The notes under the pieces are model-generated. The model searched no databases. It was not told where the DNA came from and saw only the letters and a list, made by a program, of their open reading frames with translations. A stretch of 64,000 nucleotides of DNA from Acuticoccus yangtzensis. Its GTDB lineage: Bacteria > Pseudomonadota > Alphaproteobacteria > Rhizobiales > Amorphaceae. Of this stretch, positions 1 to 9,154 are shown piece by piece. Both the position numbers and the translations under genes were made by a program. The stretch lies in NCBI RefSeq assembly GCF_001927245.1, contig NZ_MJUX01000002.1, forward strand, positions 248,001 through 312,000, read 5' to 3'. Position 1 is the first letter of the stretch; every line of letters begins with the position of its first letter.

Positions 1-270
1 CTCTACGGCCAGTCCATCTGGCTCGGCGGCCTGCAGACGCTCGCCATCGCCGTCGGCTACGGCACCAGTTTCATCCTCGGCATGCAGAGCATTCAGCGGC
101 GCCGCAGCGGCGCCATCAGCCCCTTCGCCGTCGCCTGGTTTCCGGTCTACTGGGTGCTGATGGGCGCCGCCGTGCTGATCGCCATCCACGATATCGTGCG
201 CATGCCGCACCACTGGCGCAAGACGACGCACGGTGTCGCCGCACGCCCGCGCCGCGTCGCGTCCCCATGA
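1..270 (+). CDS. Glycosyltransferase family 2, C-terminal part (5' end outside window)
   Basis: Only the last 89 codons are in the window; the frame is open from base 1 to the TGA at 268-270. Two hydrophobic segments are visible, one at about residues 9-27 of the fragment and one at about 44-63. The end carries the motif HHWRKTTHGVA. A W-x-KT-x-HG ending after the last membrane helix is typical of large membrane-bound GT2 enzymes of the cellulose-synthase/XagB kind, which polymerise or transfer sugars at the inner membrane. The catalytic domain is not visible, so the substrate cannot be told. The internal ATG at 82 lies inside the first membrane segment and is not taken as the start. Confidence 0.72.
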   Translation, partial: LYGQSIWLGGLQTLAIAVGYGTSFILGMQSIQRRRSGAISPFAVAWFPVYWVLMGAAVLIAIHDIVRMPHHWRKTTHGVAARPRRVASP

Positions 271-286
271 CGCGGCCCGGCCACGC

Positions 287-595
287 TCAGTCGGCGGCCT
301 TGCGGGCCACCTCGCTGGTGCGCCCGTGGCCGAGCTTGCGCAGCTCCCGCGCCAGCCGGATCGACGGTTTGGCCGCAAACAGCACCGAGCCCACGAGGAA
401 CGCCCATGTGCCGGCCACCATCGTCGCCTCCCAGAAGAACAGCACCGATCCGACGACGAAGCAGAGCGCGGCCCCGAAGTCGACCAGCGTGTAGGCGATC
501 TCGAACGCCGCGTAGGCCCGCCGCTCGCGGTGCGACAGGCCCTCGTTGGAGTGCGGCTCGAACATGTGCCGCCGTTCGTGCGCTTTGGTCGCCAT
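287..595 (-). CDS. YrhK-like small membrane protein
   Basis: The protein has 102 residues. A basic N-terminus is followed by two hydrophobic stretches (about residues 34-54 and 58-74) joined by a short FFWE turn. The motif FEIAYTLVDFGAALCF and the tail PSIRLARELRKLG match the YrhK-like domain family (PF14145), whose members are small two-helix membrane proteins of unknown function. AGGAGG lies 5 bases before the ATG, so the start is secure. It is convergent with the glycosyltransferase, with only 16 bases between them. No function can be assigned beyond the family. Confidence 0.8.
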   Translation of the reverse strand: MATKAHERRHMFEPHSNEGLSHRERRAYAAFEIAYTLVDFGAALCFVVGSVLFFWEATMVAGTWAFLVGSVLFAAKPSIRLARELRKLGHGRTSEVARKAAD

Positions 596-788
596 CTCAG
601 CCTCCTGAAGTCACCGGTGAACATGACCGGGGTGCGACAGCGGGCCGCCCGATGCAACCCCGGCCCCTCCCCCACCCGGCCGCAGCCCCGCACGCCGTCT
701 CCCCGCGGCAAAAGTGGCTCTCCCGGTGTCGCCATCACCGCCACGGCGCCTATCATTCCCCCAACGACCAACGCGACAGGACTCGATC

Positions 789-1277
789 ATGGACGTCGAA
801 CTCACCGTCTACCTCGCCGGGGAAATCCATTCCGACTGGCGCGACCAGATCGCCGACGGCATCGACGAGCACGACCTGCCCGTCGACCTGACCGGCCCTG
901 TGACGGACCACAGCGCGTCTGACGATTGCGGCGTCACCATCCTCGGCGCCGAGGAGAACCCGTTCTGGAAGGACCACAAGGGCGCCAAGTTGAACGCCAT
1001 GCGCACGCGCACCCTCATCAACGAGGCCGACCTCGTGGTGGTCCGCTTCGGCGACCAGTACAAGCAGTGGAACGCCGCGTTCGACGCCGGATATGCCGCA
1101 GCCCTCGGTACCCCCTACATCGTCCTCCACGCCAAGGAGCACACCCACGCCTTGAAGGAGGTCGACGCCGAGGCCATGGCCGTGTGCGAGACGACCGAGC
1201 AGGTGGTGGCGATCCTGCGCTACATCACGCGTGGCGAATTGGTGCGACCGAGCCCCACACTTTCCGTGGTACGCTGA
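789..1277 (+). CDS. YtoQ family protein
   Basis: The protein has 162 residues, and its beginning (VYLAGEIHSDWRDQI) and the stretch FGDQYKQWNAAFDAGYAAALG match the YtoQ family. The fold resembles nucleoside 2-deoxyribosyltransferases, with an AG-x-H start, a central acidic/aromatic segment and a DAGYA helix, but the activity of YtoQ proteins is not established. The frame is open further upstream to about 714; the ATG at 789 is preferred because the family similarity begins there and the upstream part is low-complexity proline/arginine sequence. It is probably a soluble cytoplasmic protein. The neighbours give no pathway clue. Confidence 0.82.
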   Translation: MDVELTVYLAGEIHSDWRDQIADGIDEHDLPVDLTGPVTDHSASDDCGVTILGAEENPFWKDHKGAKLNAMRTRTLINEADLVVVRFGDQYKQWNAAFDAGYAAALGTPYIVLHAKEHTHALKEVDAEAMAVCETTEQVVAILRYITRGELVRPSPTLSVVR

Positions 1278-1400
1278 CCACGCGCGCCCGGCTTCTGACG
1301 GACCCGCGCGGCGCGGCCGGGTTCGGCCCCGTCTTGCCCGCCCCTTCCTCCGTCGCGCGACACCGGCGGCCCACCCCTCGCCTCGCCGGACTGCCCCGTC

Positions 1401-1625
1401 ATGACCAAGATCATCTCGACCATCGTCATCCTCGCGATCATCGCCCACATGATCCGCCCGCTCGGCCTTCCGGGGCTGAAGCGTCGGGCGGATGCGTGGA
1501 AGCTCGTTCTCATCGCCTTCGCGGTGATCGCCATCACCATCCTCGTCCGGCCCGAGCCGTCGGCTGACCTCCCCGCCGGAGCAGGACCCGCCGTCGCTCT
1601 CCCGGCGCCGCTTCCCGCCGCTTGA
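1401..1625 (+). CDS. Small membrane protein of unknown function
   Basis: The frame encodes 74 residues with two hydrophobic stretches, at about residues 4-18 and 33-49, separated by a basic loop (LKRRADAWK), and a proline/alanine-rich tail. The hydrophobic-basic-hydrophobic pattern and third-position GC bias look like a real small membrane protein, but I do not recognise a family. It stands alone between ytoQ and the DUF3095 gene, both on the same strand. No strong ribosome-binding site is visible in front of the ATG. Confidence 0.5.
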   Translation: MTKIISTIVILAIIAHMIRPLGLPGLKRRADAWKLVLIAFAVIAITILVRPEPSADLPAGAGPAVALPAPLPAA

Positions 1626-1740
1626 GCCGGACGGCGCCCCGCGCCACGGGAATTCGCCGCATCCGCCGCGCCCTGGAAGTTCCGCCCGCGCCCCCTCACC
1701 TATCATTGCAGGATAAGGTGAAGCGCGACGGAGACCTTTC

Positions 1741-2883
1741 ATGACTGAGCCATCGCGCATCGACGCCTTCCCGGCCTTCGCGGAGTTCGCCCGCGTCTCC
1801 GAGCCCGGCCTCTACGCGCCCCTGCCGGACGACTGGTTCCTCGGCCTCACCGACGTGGTGCGGTCCACCGGCGCCATCGCCAAGGGGCAGTACAAGGCCG
1901 TCAACGTCGCCGGGTCCGCGGCGATCTCCGGCATCATGAACCACTTCGCCACGCGCCATTTCCCGTTCGCCTTCGGCGGCGACGGGTCGGTTTTCGCGCT
2001 CCCCGCCGCCGACGAAGCCGGCGCGCGCGACGTGCTCGCCCGTACCGCCGCCTGGGCGCGCGACGACCTCGGCCTCACCTTGCGCGCGGCCATCGTCCCC
2101 GTTGCGGCCGTCCGCGCCGCGGGGCGGGACGTGCGCGTCGCGCTCTTCCGCCCGTCCCCCCACGTCTCCTACGCGATGTTCGACGGCGGCGGTGTCGCCT
2201 TCGCGGAGGCCGAGATGAAGGCCGGGCGGCACCATGTCGATGCCGCCGCCCCCGGCGCGCGCCCCGACCTTTCGGGCCTCTCCTGCCGCTGGCAGCCGAT
2301 CGCCCCGCGCAACGGCGCCATGGTGTCGCTGATCGTCGTGCCCGGCCGCGCGGGCGAGGCCGCATTCCACGAGGCCACGCGCCGGGTGATCGACACGCTG
2401 GGAGACCCCGGCCGCTTCAACCCCGTCGACGAGACGACCTTGCGCCCGGCCCTTTTGTCGCGCGGCCTGTGGCTGGAGGCGCTGGCGAGCCGCAACGCCC
2501 GTGCCCGCCTTCGCGCGCTCCTCGGTGTGGCCGCGCACAACGCGCTGGGCTGGGCGCTGTTCACCTCACGCCTGAAGGCCGGACGCTTCAATCCGTCGAC
2601 CTACCGCGCCATTGCCGCGGAAAATGCCGACTACCGCAAGTTCGACGACGCGCTCTACGTCATCGCCGATTGCGATCCGGCGCTGGAGGGGGAGGTGATG
2701 GCGCTGCTCGCCGCGGAGGAGGACGCGGGCCGCATCCTCTACGGCACCCACCGCCAGGACGCGGCGCTGATGACGTGCATCGTGCCCTCGTTCCAGGACA
2801 ACGAGCACTTCCACTTCATCGACGGCGCCGGGGGCGGCTACGCGGCCGCCGCGGCCTCGCTGCGCGCCAAGCGCGGCGGCTGA
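1741..2883 (+). CDS. DUF3095 family protein, cyclase-like fold
   Basis: The protein has 380 residues and is recognised as DUF3095. The N-terminal part contains the cyclase-like pattern LTDVVRSTGAIAKGQYKAVN (about residues 35-55) and a FGGDGS turn at about 78, which resemble the metal-binding and loop positions of class III nucleotide cyclases. Whether the protein makes a cyclic nucleotide is not known for the family. There is no signal peptide or membrane helix, so it should be cytoplasmic. The predicted start is supported by GGAGA about 8 bases upstream. It converges with the RTX gene, with a 20-base gap. Confidence 0.82.
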   Translation: MTEPSRIDAFPAFAEFARVSEPGLYAPLPDDWFLGLTDVVRSTGAIAKGQYKAVNVAGSAAISGIMNHFATRHFPFAFGGDGSVFALPAADEAGARDVLARTAAWARDDLGLTLRAAIVPVAAVRAAGRDVRVALFRPSPHVSYAMFDGGGVAFAEAEMKAGRHHVDAAAPGARPDLSGLSCRWQPIAPRNGAMVSLIVVPGRAGEAAFHEATRRVIDTLGDPGRFNPVDETTLRPALLSRGLWLEALASRNARARLRALLGVAAHNALGWALFTSRLKAGRFNPSTYRAIAAENADYRKFDDALYVIADCDPALEGEVMALLAAEEDAGRILYGTHRQDAALMTCIVPSFQDNEHFHFIDGAGGGYAAAAASLRAKRGG

Positions 2884-2903
2884 CACCCGGCGCAGCGCCC
2901 CGA

Positions 2904-3998
2904 TCAGGGCGCGAAGGTGATCAGGCTGATATCGTCCAATGTGGCGGTGTAGGCGGTGAAGTAGCGCGTGTCGTCGTCGACCGTCACGCCGATCAGCCCC
3001 GCCCCCGCGTCGACGATCTCGACCGTGATGTCCTCCTCCCCGACGAAGAAGGGGAAGGCGATCTCGATCGTGTCGCCCTCGGCGGCGTCGAAGTCGGCGA
3101 TGCTGTCGCCGCCGATCTCGCCGAAGTTGAAGCGGAAGGTGTCCGCCCCGTCACCGCCGATATAAACGTCCGCGTCACCGTCCATCGTGGTGACGTACTC
3201 GGTGCCGCCGTTCAGCGTGTCGTCACCTGCGCCGCCCATCACCGTGTCGTCGCCGGTGCCGCCGAAGAGGATGTCGTTGCCCGCGCCGCCGTCGATCATG
3301 TCGTTTTGCGAATCGCCGTAGCCCACGTCGTCCCCATCGCCGAGCAACAGCGTGTCCGAGCCGACGCCGCCGAACACGGAATCGTCACCGCCGCTGGACG
3401 AGATGAAGTCCTTGCCGTCGTCGCCATAGAGCGTATCGGAGCTGTCGCCGGTGAGGATCCGGTCGCCGCCCGCCCCGCCGTGGACCTCAGTCCGGGTGAG
3501 GGACGTCATGTTGGCGAGGCTGACCACGTCGCGCTGGGCCGTCGTGGTCACCGAAAACTGCTCGACGTTGCGCACCAGCGTGCCGTCGCTGACCCGGATG
3601 AACTGCGACTCGGCCAGCGAACCCGGCGTCTCGCTCGCCGCGTCCTGACCGAAGACGCGCAACCCGCGCGCCCCGCTCGCACGGTTGACGATGACGATGT
3701 CGCCCTCGACCTCCTCGCCGGAACCGGCGTCGATGTAGTCCCGCCCGCCGACGCTGACGAGGATGTCGTCACCCGTCCCGCCGAGCATGATGTCGTCGTC
3801 ATAGTCGACGAAGTTGTTGTCCGACCCGTCCGGCGCGGCGCTGCCGCCGATGATGGTGTCGTTCCCCTCGCCGCCGTCGATGAAGTCGCCGCCGCCGCCG
3901 CCCAGCAGAAAATCCGGGCCGCCGCGGCCCAGCATGACGTCGGCGTCGTCCGAGCCGATCAGCGAATCGAAAAAGTCCCGCCCGCGAAAGAACGGCAT
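2904..3998 (-). CDS. RTX (haemolysin-type calcium-binding repeat) protein
   Basis: The protein has 364 residues. Nonapeptide repeats of the type GGxGxDxLx run from about residue 10 to 50 and again from about 185 to 275 (for example GGGGGDFIDG, GGAGNDILFG, GGAGDDTLNG). A middle region without repeats lies between the two blocks, and the end (about 295-364) is an RTX C-terminal type domain with DTFRFNFGEIGGDSI. Such repeats bind calcium and fold outside the cell. Proteins of this kind are normally exported by type I secretion with an uncleaved C-terminal signal, and no N-terminal signal is seen here. No type I secretion genes are in the window. The ATG at 3998 is chosen over one at 4031 because GAGGG lies close in front of it. 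Catalytic function is unknown. Confidence 0.85.
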   Translation of the reverse strand: MPFFRGRDFFDSLIGSDDADVMLGRGGPDFLLGGGGGDFIDGGEGNDTIIGGSAAPDGSDNNFVDYDDDIMLGGTGDDILVSVGGRDYIDAGSGEEVEGDIVIVNRASGARGLRVFGQDAASETPGSLAESQFIRVSDGTLVRNVEQFSVTTTAQRDVVSLANMTSLTRTEVHGGAGGDRILTGDSSDTLYGDDGKDFISSSGGDDSVFGGVGSDTLLLGDGDDVGYGDSQNDMIDGGAGNDILFGGTGDDTVMGGAGDDTLNGGTEYVTTMDGDADVYIGGDGADTFRFNFGEIGGDSIADFDAAEGDTIEIAFPFFVGEEDITVEIVDAGAGLIGVTVDDDTRYFTAYTATLDDISLITFAP

Positions 3999-4312
3999 GG
4001 CTACATCCCTCACAGCGCCGACAGACGGCAACTTATCGCGCGCAGCCCGGCGGCACGCGCCTCATTCCTCAAATGGACCTACCGTTAATTGTCCTTACCA
4101 TAAAGCCGCAGTGGTCATAAAGTTCAGGTGACCGGTGCGCGATCGTCATCGCGGCCCGCGGCGCAGGACCTCGTCGGCGCAAACTATTTCGCCGATTCCA
4201 GCGTTTTGTGGGATAAGCTGACCTAACACTTTCATCAGGGTTTCAGCATAACGTGACCACCGGCGGCGCGAGGTGTGCTCCCGTGCCGGGTGTGTGAGTG
4301 GGAGTTGAGTGG
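3999..4312. other. Intergenic region between divergent RTX and small secreted protein genes
   Basis: These 314 bases separate two divergent genes and are clearly richer in A and T than the genes around them, especially at about 4060-4130 and 4175-4255. The heptamer CATAAAG occurs twice as a direct repeat near 4100 and 4118. The region must hold promoters for both genes, but I cannot place -35 and -10 boxes with confidence. No coding frame is supported. Confidence 0.5.
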
Positions 4313-4612
4313 ATGAAGCCTCTTCTGATCGGCGGCTTGGCCGCAATGGCGGCGTTGGCGAGCCTCGAGGCCGCGGCGCAGAGCTTCGGCGATACGCAGA
4401 CGAGCTATCTGAACGGCGTGGTCTATGACGACGACCTGGTGCCCGGCCGCGGCCCCAACGTCACCTATGACGGCGGCGACACGGTGCAGGACTCGCTCTA
4501 TGGCGCGACCAGGAACGCCTACACCGGCCGCTACGCCACCGTGGAGCGGTACAACCGGCGCCAGAACTCGGCGAACCTGATCGGCCGCGACGGGCGCCTG
4601 ACGAACGACTGA
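4313..4612 (+). CDS. Small exported protein of unknown function
   Basis: From the ATG at 4313 the protein has 99 residues. It begins with a clear signal peptide (MKPLLIGGLAAMAALASLEA, likely cut after AAA or AQ) and continues as a small, tyrosine- and asparagine-rich hydrophilic domain without cysteines. The start at 4313 is preferred over an in-frame ATG at 4298 because GGGAG stands about 8 bases before it and the signal peptide begins there. It is probably periplasmic or secreted. I do not recognise a family. Confidence 0.65.
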   Translation: MKPLLIGGLAAMAALASLEAAAQSFGDTQTSYLNGVVYDDDLVPGRGPNVTYDGGDTVQDSLYGATRNAYTGRYATVERYNRRQNSANLIGRDGRLTND

Positions 4613-4652
4613 CAGGCGGCGGGCGACGTCACGCCCGCCACCGGGAAGCACC

Positions 4653-5771
4653 TTATTCGGCGGCGGCCACCTGTGCCGTCGCCTCGGCAAGTGCGGGGCC
4701 GAGCGCGGCCTCGAACACGTCAAGCAGCCGTTCCGGGCCCGCGGTGACGCGGATGCAGCGGTCCTGCGGCGCGACGAAGGGCATGCGCACGAACACCCCG
4801 CGCGCCGACAGCGCCGCCACCAGAGCGCGCGCCACCGTCCCGTCATAGCCGGTGTCGATCGCCACGAAGTTGGTGGCGCTCGGCACCGTGGTCAGGCCGT
4901 GTGCGGCGGCGATGGTCTCCATCCGCGCCTTCGCCGTCTCGACGTTCGCCAGCATCGCCTCGAGGTAGGCGGTGTCGGCCAGCGCCGCCAGCGCCGCCGC
5001 CTGGGCGATGCGGCTGACGCCGAAGTGGTTGCGCACCTTGTCGAGCGCGGTCACCATCTCTGCCGACGCGACGATGTAGCCGAGCCGCAGCCCCGCCATC
5101 CCGTAGGCCTTGGAGAAGGTCCGCAGCCGCACCAGGCGCGGGTGCTCCACCGCCATGGAAAGCTGCGCGGAGGCGGGCGCGAACTCCATGTAGGCTTCGT
5201 CGAGCAGCAGGATCGTCCCCTCGGGGATCCGCGCGATCAGATCCGCGATGCGGTCGGCGTCCCACCAGGTCCCCATCGGGTTGTCGGGGTTGGCGAGGTA
5301 CATCAGCGCCGCATTCTCGCGCTTCGCCGCTTCGACCAGCGCGTCGATGTCCTCGTGATCGTCCCGGAAGGGCACGGTGACGAGGCGCCCGCCGAACCCG
5401 TTCACGTGGTAGTTGAAGGTCGGATAGGCCCCGGCGGAGGTCACGACCGCCGTCCCCTCGCCCACGAACAGGCGGCTGATCACCTGCAAAATGCCGTCGA
5501 TCCCCTCGCCGATGCCGACCCGCTCCGGCGCCACGCCGTGGTGGGCGGAGAGCACACGCTTCAGGTCGTAATTCTCGGGATCGCCATATTGCCAAACATC
5601 GCCGGCGGCAGCGGCAATCGCCTCGGCCACGCGCGGCGAGGCGCCGAAGCCGTTCTCGTTGGCGCCGAGCCGGGCGGCGAACGGGCCGCCGCGGGCGCGT
5701 TCCTGCGCCTCGGGGCCGACGAAGGGGACGGTGGACGGCAGCGCTGCCGCAAGCGGGGTGAAGGGGGGCAT
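4653..5771 (-). CDS. HisC-like PLP-dependent aminotransferase
   Basis: The protein has 372 residues, the usual length for class I/II aminotransferases of the histidinol-phosphate aminotransferase subgroup. Visible landmarks are the substrate loop LGANEN (about 36-40), the NPDNPMG segment (161-167), DEAY at 191-194 and the PLP lysine at about 221 in TFSKAYGMAGLRLGY. It is soluble and cytoplasmic. The family moves amino groups from histidinol phosphate or aromatic amino acids to 2-oxoglutarate. No his genes are nearby, so a role in aromatic or other amino acid metabolism is as likely as histidine synthesis. It lies 231 bases downstream of ahcY on the same strand, with GC-rich inverted repeats between them. 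Confidence 0.87.
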   Translation of the reverse strand: MPPFTPLAAALPSTVPFVGPEAQERARGGPFAARLGANENGFGASPRVAEAIAAAAGDVWQYGDPENYDLKRVLSAHHGVAPERVGIGEGIDGILQVISRLFVGEGTAVVTSAGAYPTFNYHVNGFGGRLVTVPFRDDHEDIDALVEAAKRENAALMYLANPDNPMGTWWDADRIADLIARIPEGTILLLDEAYMEFAPASAQLSMAVEHPRLVRLRTFSKAYGMAGLRLGYIVASAEMVTALDKVRNHFGVSRIAQAAALAALADTAYLEAMLANVETAKARMETIAAAHGLTTVPSATNFVAIDTGYDGTVARALVAALSARGVFVRMPFVAPQDRCIRVTAGPERLLDVFEAALGPALAEATAQVAAAE

Positions 5772-6002
5772 CGGGGGCCTCGGACTTTCCGTTGAGGGGC
5801 CATGGGTCAGGGCCGCCGAGCGCGCGACGGCCAGATGCGAAAGCGCGGCCCGCCGGGAGACGAGCCGCGCCTGAACCGGGCCGGCAAAGCCGGTCCGGAT
5901 GACGTGGGGGCCGGGGCGAACCGGCCCGAAGGAGCACCGGCCCGCCGGGAGCGTGCCGAAGGTTCAGGCTGCCACCTTTCGCGGCGGCGGCCGAACGGTC
6001 CT

Positions 6003-7415
6003 TTAGTAGCGGTACTGGTCGGTCTTGAACGGACCGTCCTGGCCGACGCCGATGTAGGCGGCCTGCTCGTCCGACAGCTTGGTCAGCTTGGCGCCCAGCT
6101 TGGCGAGGTGCAGCTCGGCCACCTTCTCGTCCAGGTGCTTGGGCAGCACGTAGACCTTGTTCTCGTACTGGTCGCCGTTGTTCCAGAGCTCGATCTGCGC
6201 CAGCGTCTGGTTCGAGAAGGACGCCGACATCACGAAGGACGGGTGGCCCGTCGCGTTGCCGAGGTTCACCAGACGGCCTTCGGACAGAAGGATCATCCGC
6301 TTCTCGTCCGGGAAGGTGATGAGGTCGACCTGCGGCTTCACGTTCTTCCACTTCATGTTCTTCAGGCCGGCGACCTGAATCTCATTGTCGAAGTGGCCGA
6401 TGTTGCACACGATCGCCATGTCCTTCAGGGCGCGCATGTGGTCGACGGTGAGGACGTCCTTGTTGCCGGTCGCGGTCACCACGATGTCGGCGCGCGGTGC
6501 GGCGTCTTCCATCGTCACGACCTCAAACCCGTCCATCGCGGCCTGCAGAGCGCAGATCGGGTCGATCTCGGTCACCAGAACGCGCGCGCCGGCGCCGGCC
6601 AGCGAGGCGGCCGAGCCCTTGCCCACGTCGCCATAGCCGCACACGATGGCGACCTTGCCGGCCATCATCACGTCCGTGCCGCGGCGGATGGCGTCCACCA
6701 GCGACTCGCGGCAGCCATACTTGTTGTCGAACTTGGACTTCGTGACGGAGTCGTTGACGTTGATCGCCGGGAAGGCCAGCTCGCCGCGCTTCTCCATCTG
6801 GTAGAGGCGCAGAACACCGGTGGTCGTCTCTTCCGAAACGCCTTTAATGTTGGCCTTGCAGCGCGAATAGAAGGTCGGATCCTTGGCGAGGCGCGCCTTG
6901 ATCGTCTTGAAGAGGTATTCCTCTTCCTCGTTCTTCGGATTCGCCAGCACCGACGGGTCGGACTCGGCCTGCGTGCCCAGCATGACGAGCATGGTGGCAT
7001 CACCACCATCGTCGAGGATCATGTTGCAGGTTTCGCCGTTGCCCCAGTCGAGGATCTTGTCGGCGTAGTCCCAATATTCTTCCAGCGTCTCGCCCTTCAC
7101 GGCGAAGACGGGCGTGCCGGAGGCGGCGATCGCGGCGGCGGCATGGTCCTGCGTCGAATAGATGTTGCAGGAGGCCCAGCGCACATCGGCGCCGAGCGCG
7201 ACCAGCGTCTCGATCAGCACGGCGGTCTGGATCGTCATGTGGAGCGAGCCGGCGATCTTCGCGCCCTTCAGCGGCTGCGCGGCGCGGTTCTCCTCGCGCA
7301 CGGCCATCAGGCCGGGCATCTCGACCTCGGCAATCTCGATCTCGGTCCGGCCGTAGTCGGCCAGACCGATGTCCTTGACGATGTAGTCGGCGGCGGGAGC
7401 GTCTGCGAGAGCCAT
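6003..7415 (-). CDS. ahcY: Adenosylhomocysteinase
   Basis: The protein has 470 residues, as expected for the bacterial enzyme. It splits S-adenosylhomocysteine into adenosine and homocysteine in the cytoplasm and so removes the product inhibitor of SAM-dependent methyltransferases. The NAD-binding motif [12 protein letters not shown] and the C-terminal ending KTDQYRY, whose Lys and Tyr reach the neighbouring subunit's cofactor, are both visible. The start ATG lies 31 bases downstream of a well-formed -10 box, and a 24-bp palindrome lies beside the -35 box. The same palindrome core stands in front of sahR-metF-metH at 25.6 kb, which links the two loci in one homocysteine regulon. Confidence 0.98.
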   Translation of the reverse strand: MALADAPAADYIVKDIGLADYGRTEIEIAEVEMPGLMAVREENRAAQPLKGAKIAGSLHMTIQTAVLIETLVALGADVRWASCNIYSTQDHAAAAIAASGTPVFAVKGETLEEYWDYADKILDWGNGETCNMILDDGGDATMLVMLGTQAESDPSVLANPKNEEEEYLFKTIKARLAKDPTFYSRCKANIKGVSEETTTGVLRLYQMEKRGELAFPAINVNDSVTKSKFDNKYGCRESLVDAIRRGTDVMMAGKVAIVCGYGDVGKGSAASLAGAGARVLVTEIDPICALQAAMDGFEVVTMEDAAPRADIVVTATGNKDVLTVDHMRALKDMAIVCNIGHFDNEIQVAGLKNMKWKNVKPQVDLITFPDEKRMILLSEGRLVNLGNATGHPSFVMSASFSNQTLAQIELWNNGDQYENKVYVLPKHLDEKVAELHLAKLGAKLTKLSDEQAAYIGVGQDGPFKTDQYRY

Positions 7416-7445
7416 TCTCGATTTCCTTGTCTTCCGTTACGGGGG

Positions 7446-7474
7446 TCTATAGGCCCCCCGGCCCGGCGGATCAA
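7446..7474 (-). promoter_or_regulatory. Predicted ahcY promoter
   Basis: On the minus strand TTGATC (7474-7469) and TATAGA (7451-7446) are separated by exactly 17 bases, which fits a housekeeping sigma-factor promoter. Transcription would start near 7439, leaving a leader of roughly 25 bases before the ahcY ATG. That is too short for a SAM or SAH riboswitch. Confidence 0.6.
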
Positions 7475-7498
7475 GGATATAAAGATATCGTTATCTCC
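7475..7498. promoter_or_regulatory. SahR-type operator upstream of ahcY
   Basis: This is a 24-bp imperfect palindrome with 10 of 12 positions matching in each arm. Its core is ATAAAGATATCGTTAT (7479-7494). It abuts the -35 box of the ahcY promoter. Thirteen of the 16 core bases recur in order in ATAAAGATTTCTTTAT upstream of sahR. SahR proteins are known as ArsR-type regulators of homocysteine-cycle genes in Proteobacteria. The assignment of this site to the SahR at 25.7 kb is inferred from the shared motif. Confidence 0.65.
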
Positions 7499-7505
7499 CA
7501 ATGGC

Positions 7506-8315
7506 TCAGATTTTGCGGTATCTCCGGGCGAGATAGAGCACGTCCCGCTTGCGCAGGCCTTTGTGAAGCGTCGACCCCTTCACCCCCGCGAATTCCTGCA
7601 ACACCTTGCCCGCCCAAGGGTATCGCGACAGCCGCGCCCGCTTCTCGGCGTCGGTCGCGTTGAGCGCGGCGACGACTCCCTCCGTCAGATCCGTATCGCT
7701 GATTTGCGTCAGGCCGGGTGCGGCGAAGTCCCGCTCCAGCGCCGGGAGCATCGCCGGATTGCGCATGTCGGCCCAGGTGAAGACGCCGCCCGGCTTCAAC
7801 ACGCGCGCCGCCTCGGCCACGAAGGCGGCCACGTTCGCGTAGCAATGCGAGGACTCGATGTTGATGACGACGTCGAATGACGCATCCGGGAAGGGGAGCG
7901 CCTCGGCATCGCCGGTCTTGAAGGTGAGGTTCGGCACATCCGCATGGAAGCGGCGTGAGCGGCGCACCGCGGTCGCCGAAAAGTCGACGCCGACGACCTC
8001 GGCCGGCTTGAACGCGCGGGCGATGTAGGCCGCGCCGCCGCCGCGCCCGCTGCCGACCTCCAGCACCCGCAGCCCCTCGACGGGAACACCCGCCAGCGCC
8101 TGATGATAGAGGCCGATGAACGCGCGGTTCGGCTCGTCGGCCGCCTCCAGCGGCACCGGCTCGGGCGGCAGATAGCCGTAGTTCATGAAGGCGAAGGCGC
8201 GCTCGGACGACACCAGCGAGATCGCCTCGTACCAGCGCTTCCAGATGAACTTCAGCGTGCGCGGATACTCGCCGCGCTCGGCCGCCTTCAGGACGCGGTC
8301 GAAGGTCTTGCTCAC
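7506..8315 (-). CDS. Class I SAM-dependent methyltransferase
   Basis: From a GTG start the protein has 269 residues. The SAM-binding glycine motif VLEVGSGRGGGAAYIA lies at about 86-101, followed by the acidic VVGVDFS and the GDAEALPFPDASFDVV segment typical of Methyltransf_11 type enzymes. The substrate is unknown; small-molecule, lipid or quinone-like methyl acceptors are all possible. The GTG overlaps the stop codon of the upstream PF10118 gene by 4 bases (GTGA), so the two are translated from one message and probably act together. Confidence 0.85.
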   Translation of the reverse strand: MSKTFDRVLKAAERGEYPRTLKFIWKRWYEAISLVSSERAFAFMNYGYLPPEPVPLEAADEPNRAFIGLYHQALAGVPVEGLRVLEVGSGRGGGAAYIARAFKPAEVVGVDFSATAVRRSRRFHADVPNLTFKTGDAEALPFPDASFDVVINIESSHCYANVAAFVAEAARVLKPGGVFTWADMRNPAMLPALERDFAAPGLTQISDTDLTEGVVAALNATDAEKRARLSRYPWAGKVLQEFAGVKGSTLHKGLRKRDVLYLARRYRKI

Positions 8316-9154
8316 GCGGCGGCCTTCTGCGGCAGAGGTGTCGTCTCCAACAGCGCATCCAGCCGCTTGCGGCCGGCGGCCAGCAGCCCGGCATCCTCCG
8401 GCGCGACCGGGTCGTAGAAGGGCAGAAAATAGCGCGCCAGGCCGGTGGAGGTGCGCCGAAGAAGGCCGGGGCTGATGAACAAGAGGTAGACGATGCGCCC
8501 GTACAGCTTCATGTCCCGCTTCCGCCCGTTCGCCACCGCGATCCGCACCGTGTGGCTGATCCACAGCTTGTAAAACAGCGCCAGAACACCCGCCATGGTC
8601 ACCGTGCGCAGGATGTAGCGCTTCAAGCCGGACATTTCGGGCGTCGCGGCCTCCAGAACATGAGGGGCCACGGCGGAATGCTCCAGCTCCTCCACCGCGT
8701 GCCAGATCCACAGGCAGGCGTAGTGGCCGGCGGAATTGGCGAACAGGTCCGGCGTCTTCAGCATCATCTTGGACGTGCCGTAGGTGATCTGCTCGATCGC
8801 GCAGGTGACGAGCAGCCGGTCCAGAGGACGCTTGACCCGACCGAGGACGTGGCGAACCGTCGCCTCCATGCCGTCGATGTCGTAGCCGAGCTCGCGCAGG
8901 GCGACGTTATAGTCCTCGTGCTCGCGCGTGTGGTAGGCTTCCTGAACGGCGTAGCCTTTGATCTCCGCGTCGAGCTCTTCGTTCGCCAGCTTGCCGGAAT
9001 AGTGGCGCAGGGAGCGAATGAAGAAGCGCTCCCCCTCGGGCAGGAAGATCGAGAAGGCGTCGACTGCGGCGGTCTTGACCAGATCATCATCGAACCAGCG
9101 CCGGCGCGGCTCCGCCGAAATCCCGAAGTGGATGTTACGCGGGATGATGTCCAT
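8312..9154 (-). CDS. PF10118 metal-dependent hydrolase family protein
   Basis: The protein has 280 residues from the ATG at 9154, which is preceded by a GGAGGG sequence; an upstream in-frame start at 9232 has none. The pattern of acidic and histidine residues, including EEELEHSAVA-like WHAVEELEHSAVAPHV and YHTREHEDYN, matches the PF10118 family of predicted metal-dependent hydrolases. These resemble a di-iron four-helix bundle (E-x-x-H pairs). The true reaction of the family is unproven. It forms an overlapping pair with the downstream methyltransferase, so a shared substrate is likely. Confidence 0.8.
   Translation of the reverse strand: MDIIPRNIHFGISAEPRRRWFDDDLVKTAAVDAFSIFLPEGERFFIRSLRHYSGKLANEELDAEIKGYAVQEAYHTREHEDYNVALRELGYDIDGMEATVRHVLGRVKRPLDRLLVTCAIEQITYGTSKMMLKTPDLFANSAGHYACLWIWHAVEELEHSAVAPHVLEAATPEMSGLKRYILRTVTMAGVLALFYKLWISHTVRIAVANGRKRDMKLYGRIVYLLFISPGLLRRTSTGLARYFLPFYDPVAPEDAGLLAAGRKRLDALLETTPLPQKAAA

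Noticed and set aside
7416-7445. SAM or SAH riboswitch before ahcY
   Set aside because: The leader from the predicted start is only about 25 bases, and the strong signal here is a DNA palindrome at the promoter.
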